A stretch of DNA of 64,000 nucleotides, from contig JADJVD010000009.1 of NCBI GenBank assembly GCA_016716745.1, positions 1-64,000 on the forward strand. The letters are read 5' to 3'. Source of the DNA: Hyphomicrobiales bacterium. GTDB taxonomy: Bacteria; Pseudomonadota; Alphaproteobacteria; Rhizobiales; Beijerinckiaceae. The notes under the pieces are model-generated. The model was not told the DNA's origin and ran no database searches. It saw only the letters and a program-made list of their open reading frames with translations. Below, piece after piece: positions 61,755 to 64,000 of this stretch. Numbering within the stretch: the stretch's first letter is position 1; each line of letters opens with the position of its first letter. Position numbers and translations under genes: made by a program.

Positions 61755-62840
61755 TCAAGCGGCGAGCCACAACGCCGCCTCGGGGCGAAGGCGAACGGTG
61801 ACGGCCTCTCCGGGCGCGCTCGGCGCGTCGCCGGCGCGGAAGGGCGTGTCGACGACGATTTCGGACGCCCCGATGCGCACCGCGTAGCGGATCGAGGCGC
61901 CGAGGAATTCCCGATGCGCGACGACGCCCGGCAGCGGCACGCCCGGCCCTTCGCCGAGCCGGACGTCCTGCGGCCGGAAGACGAGCCGCGCGCCGGCCGG
62001 CGGCGTCGCGCCCGCCGGCACGGGCAGGCGGATCGCGTCGCCGATCTCGAAGACGCGCTCCGCGCCGCTTTGCGCGATGCGCCCTTCGAGCGCGTTGGCC
62101 GTTCCGAGAAAATTCGCCACGAACAGATTCGCGGGCCGCTCGTAGAGCGCCATCGGCGTGCCGATCTGCTGCACCGCGCCGTCCGCCATCACGGCGATGC
62201 GGTCGCAGATCGTGTTCGCCTCCTCCTGGTCGTGCGTGACGAAGATCGTCGTCAGGCCGAGCGACTGCTGCAACTCGCGCAATTCGCGCCGCACCTGCAC
62301 GCGCAGCTTGGCGTCGAGGTTGGAGAGCGGCTCGTCGAGCAGCAACACCTTCGGCCGCACAGCCACGGTGCGCGCCACCGCCACGCGCTGCTGCTGCCCG
62401 CCGGAGAGCTGCGAGGGCCGCCGCTCGCCCAGATGCTTCAGCCCGACGAGCGCCAGCGCCTCGTCGACGCGCGCCTCGATCTGGTCGCGCGGCAGGCCGC
62501 GCTCCTCGAGGCCGAAGGCGACGTTGCGACGCACGCTCATATGCGGCCACAGCGCGTAGGACTGGAACACCATGCCGACGTCGCGCTTCCACGGAGGCAG
62601 GCCCGACACGTCCTGCCCGCCGACGAGCACGCGCCCCGTGTCGTTCCGCGCGAAGCCCGCGATGAGGCGCAGCAGCGTGGTCTTGCCGCAACCCGACGGG
62701 CCGAGAAACGCGAAGAACTCGCCGGGCGCGACCTCGAGCGACACGTCCTTCAGGACGTGATTGGCGCCATAGCTCAGATTGACGGCCTCGATGACGACGC
62801 CGATAGGCGCGGCGCGCTGCGGCGCGGTTGCATCGCTCAT
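61755..62840 (-). CDS. ABC transporter ATP-binding protein (Fe3+/polyamine type)
   Basis: A 361-residue importer ATPase: Walker A GPSGCGKTT, Q-loop VFQSYALWPHM, signature LSGGQQQR, Walker B LLLDEPLSNLDA, and a C-terminal TOBE/OB domain (about 240-355). This build is found in FbpC, PotA and aminoethylphosphonate importers; the substrate is not clear. It overlaps the permease gene by four bases. No substrate-binding protein is inside the window. Confidence 0.92.
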   Translation of the reverse strand: MSDATAPQRAAPIGVVIEAVNLSYGANHVLKDVSLEVAPGEFFAFLGPSGCGKTTLLRLIAGFARNDTGRVLVGGQDVSGLPPWKRDVGMVFQSYALWPHMSVRRNVAFGLEERGLPRDQIEARVDEALALVGLKHLGERRPSQLSGGQQQRVAVARTVAVRPKVLLLDEPLSNLDAKLRVQVRRELRELQQSLGLTTIFVTHDQEEANTICDRIAVMADGAVQQIGTPMALYERPANLFVANFLGTANALEGRIAQSGAERVFEIGDAIRLPVPAGATPPAGARLVFRPQDVRLGEGPGVPLPGVVAHREFLGASIRYAVRIGASEIVVDTPFRAGDAPSAPGEAVTVRLRPEAALWLAA

Positions 62841-64000
62841 GACTTGACCTCCGCGCCCGCCGCGCCGCGTTGGCGCTGCCCGCGTTCGATGACGAGATGC
62901 GACAGATAGGTGCAAACGCCGACGATCAGAACGGCGATCACGCCAAGCGCCGCGCCGGGCCCGCGCCCGGCCGGCGATTGCATGAAGACGTAGAGCCCGT
63001 AGGCCAGAGGCGCGTCGGAGTTCGACTGGACCAGCATGAGCGTCGCCGACAGCTCCACCGCCGCCGTCGCGAAACTCGAGATGAACCCGGCCAGAATGCC
63101 GCCCGCCATCAACGGCGCGACGATGCGGCGGACCGTGCGCGCCTTCGTCGCTCCCAGATTCTCGGCCGCCTCCTCCAGCGAGACGGAAATCTGCTGCAAG
63201 GCCGCGTGGCAGGCGCGCAGCGCATAGGGCAGGCGGCGGATCGCGAGGGCGAGCACGATCATGATCCACAACGTCGCCAGCGGCCGCCCGTCCGGCAGCG
63301 TGACGCCGTAGAAGGTGCGCAGATAGCCGATGCCGAGCACGACGCCCGGCACGGCGAGCGCGGCGGACGCCGCCCAGTCCAGGAGATCGCGGCCGATCAG
63401 CTTCGTGCGCAGGACGAGATAGGCGATCGCCCCGCCGATCACGATGTCGATCGTCGCCGCCAACGCGGCGTAGACGATCGTGTTCTTGATGTAGACCGAG
63501 CTTTCGCCGAGCACGCGCGCGTAATGGGCGGCGGTGTAACCGTCCGGCAGCGGACTGAACGACCACACGGTCGCAAAGGAGAGCAGCGCCAGCCCCAGAT
63601 GCGGCGACAGCACGAGCAGGAGAATGAAGGAGACCGCCGCATAGGCGATCGCGCTCTCCCAGGTCCGCATGCGCCGCCGGGCGAGCCCGCCGCCGCCCCG
63701 CTGCGTCGTCGCGTAGTCGCCCGACTTCACCGCCCGCGCCGACAGCCACATGGCGAGCACCGAGACGACGATGAGCACGACGGCGATGACGTAGCCCATC
63801 GGGTCGGCGATGCCGATGGAGGTGACGCGCAGATAGGCCTGCGGCGCCAGCATGTCCTTCACATTGAGGAGAAGCGGCGTCGCCAGATCGTCGAACACCT
63901 TCACGAAGACGAGCGAGGCGCCGGCGAGATAGCCGGGCAGGGCGAGCGGAAACACGATGCGCCGGAACAGGCGGAAGCCCGAGCAGCCGAGGTTCTGCGC
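62837..64000 (-). CDS. ABC transporter permease, double-domain type (N-terminus beyond window)
   Basis: The frame is open through the window edge, so the N-terminal half is missing. The visible roughly 388 residues include the end of one permease domain (FPLALPGYLAGASLVFVKVFDDLATPLLL) and a full second one with the EAA-like loop LEEAAENLGATKARTVRRIVAPL. Fused permeases of this type serve iron, sulfate/thiosulfate-like or aminoethylphosphonate import. The gene after it in the transcript, the ATPase, overlaps by four bases. Confidence 0.9.
   Translation of the reverse strand, partial: AQNLGCSGFRLFRRIVFPLALPGYLAGASLVFVKVFDDLATPLLLNVKDMLAPQAYLRVTSIGIADPMGYVIAVVLIVVSVLAMWLSARAVKSGDYATTQRGGGGLARRRMRTWESAIAYAAVSFILLLVLSPHLGLALLSFATVWSFSPLPDGYTAAHYARVLGESSVYIKNTIVYAALAATIDIVIGGAIAYLVLRTKLIGRDLLDWAASAALAVPGVVLGIGYLRTFYGVTLPDGRPLATLWIMIVLALAIRRLPYALRACHAALQQISVSLEEAAENLGATKARTVRRIVAPLMAGGILAGFISSFATAAVELSATLMLVQSNSDAPLAYGLYVFMQSPAGRGPGAALGVIAVLIVGVCTYLSHLVIERGQRQRGAAGAEVKS

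Noticed and set aside
1..64000. Mobile elements, phage genes, CRISPR arrays or defence systems
   Set aside because: No transposase, integrase, repeat-spacer array, terminal repeats or compositional break was seen. tRNA-Gly has no flanking integrase or duplicate 3' end.

Overview
The window is a GC-rich chromosomal segment of an alphaproteobacterium, most likely of the order Hyphomicrobiales (Rhizobiales). The reasons are a GcrA cell-cycle regulator with GANTC sites upstream, a SAM-II riboswitch ahead of metZ, a type II (RibH2) lumazine synthase under an FMN riboswitch, a two-domain dCTP deaminase, an HWE histidine kinase, and the order phoR-pstSCAB-phoU-phoB. The genus cannot be read from this sequence. 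Almost everything is core chromosome. I see no insertion sequence, prophage, integron, CRISPR array or replication origin.

Layout. 1-5.8 kb: a TVP38-type membrane protein (cut by the window edge), then rpmH-rnpA-yidC-yihA-argB and a HAD nucleotidase, tightly packed and partly coupled. 5.8-9.3 kb: two secreted proteins of unknown role, a DUF1624-type membrane protein and a YeiH-type transporter. 9.3-11.8 kb: an opgH-type glucosyltransferase overlapping an FkbM-type methyltransferase gene. 12-18.4 kb: an unusual cluster with a BchC-like dehydrogenase without obvious zinc ligands, a PTPS-fold protein lacking its catalytic residues, a glycosyltransferase, a frameshifted methyltransferase, a stand-alone ClpX-type zinc finger, and, divergently, a RibD-type reductase with a cytochrome b561, facing a GTP cyclohydrolase II. 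Together these look like a pathway to a glycosylated and methylated pyrimidine or pterin compound. This is the best candidate here for an undescribed system.

18.4-28.1 kb: a large YfhO-like membrane protein and the envelope pair pbpC (frameshifted) and bacterial alpha-2-macroglobulin. 28.3-35.9 kb: a pseudo-protease with a peptidoglycan-binding domain, a large adenylate cyclase/ATPase signalling protein, a Crp-type regulator, an MprF-type membrane protein and a PPK2 polyphosphate kinase. 36-42.4 kb: the complete phosphate-starvation operon with a Pho box between phoR and pstS. 42.4-51 kb: gcrA, ribH2 with its FMN riboswitch, argD-argF-hslO, a fused MFS/spermidine-synthase-like protein, argE and apaG. 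With argB, four arginine genes lie in the window.

51-64 kb: a CDP-alcohol phosphotransferase, metZ with a SAM-II riboswitch, dcd, tRNA-Gly(CCC), an HWE kinase, an L,D-transpeptidase lipoprotein, a two-component system followed by a DegP-type protease, an FNR-like regulator, and an ABC importer (ATPase plus a permease cut by the window edge). Two genes carry single-base shifts. These could be assembly errors or real lesions and should be checked on raw reads.
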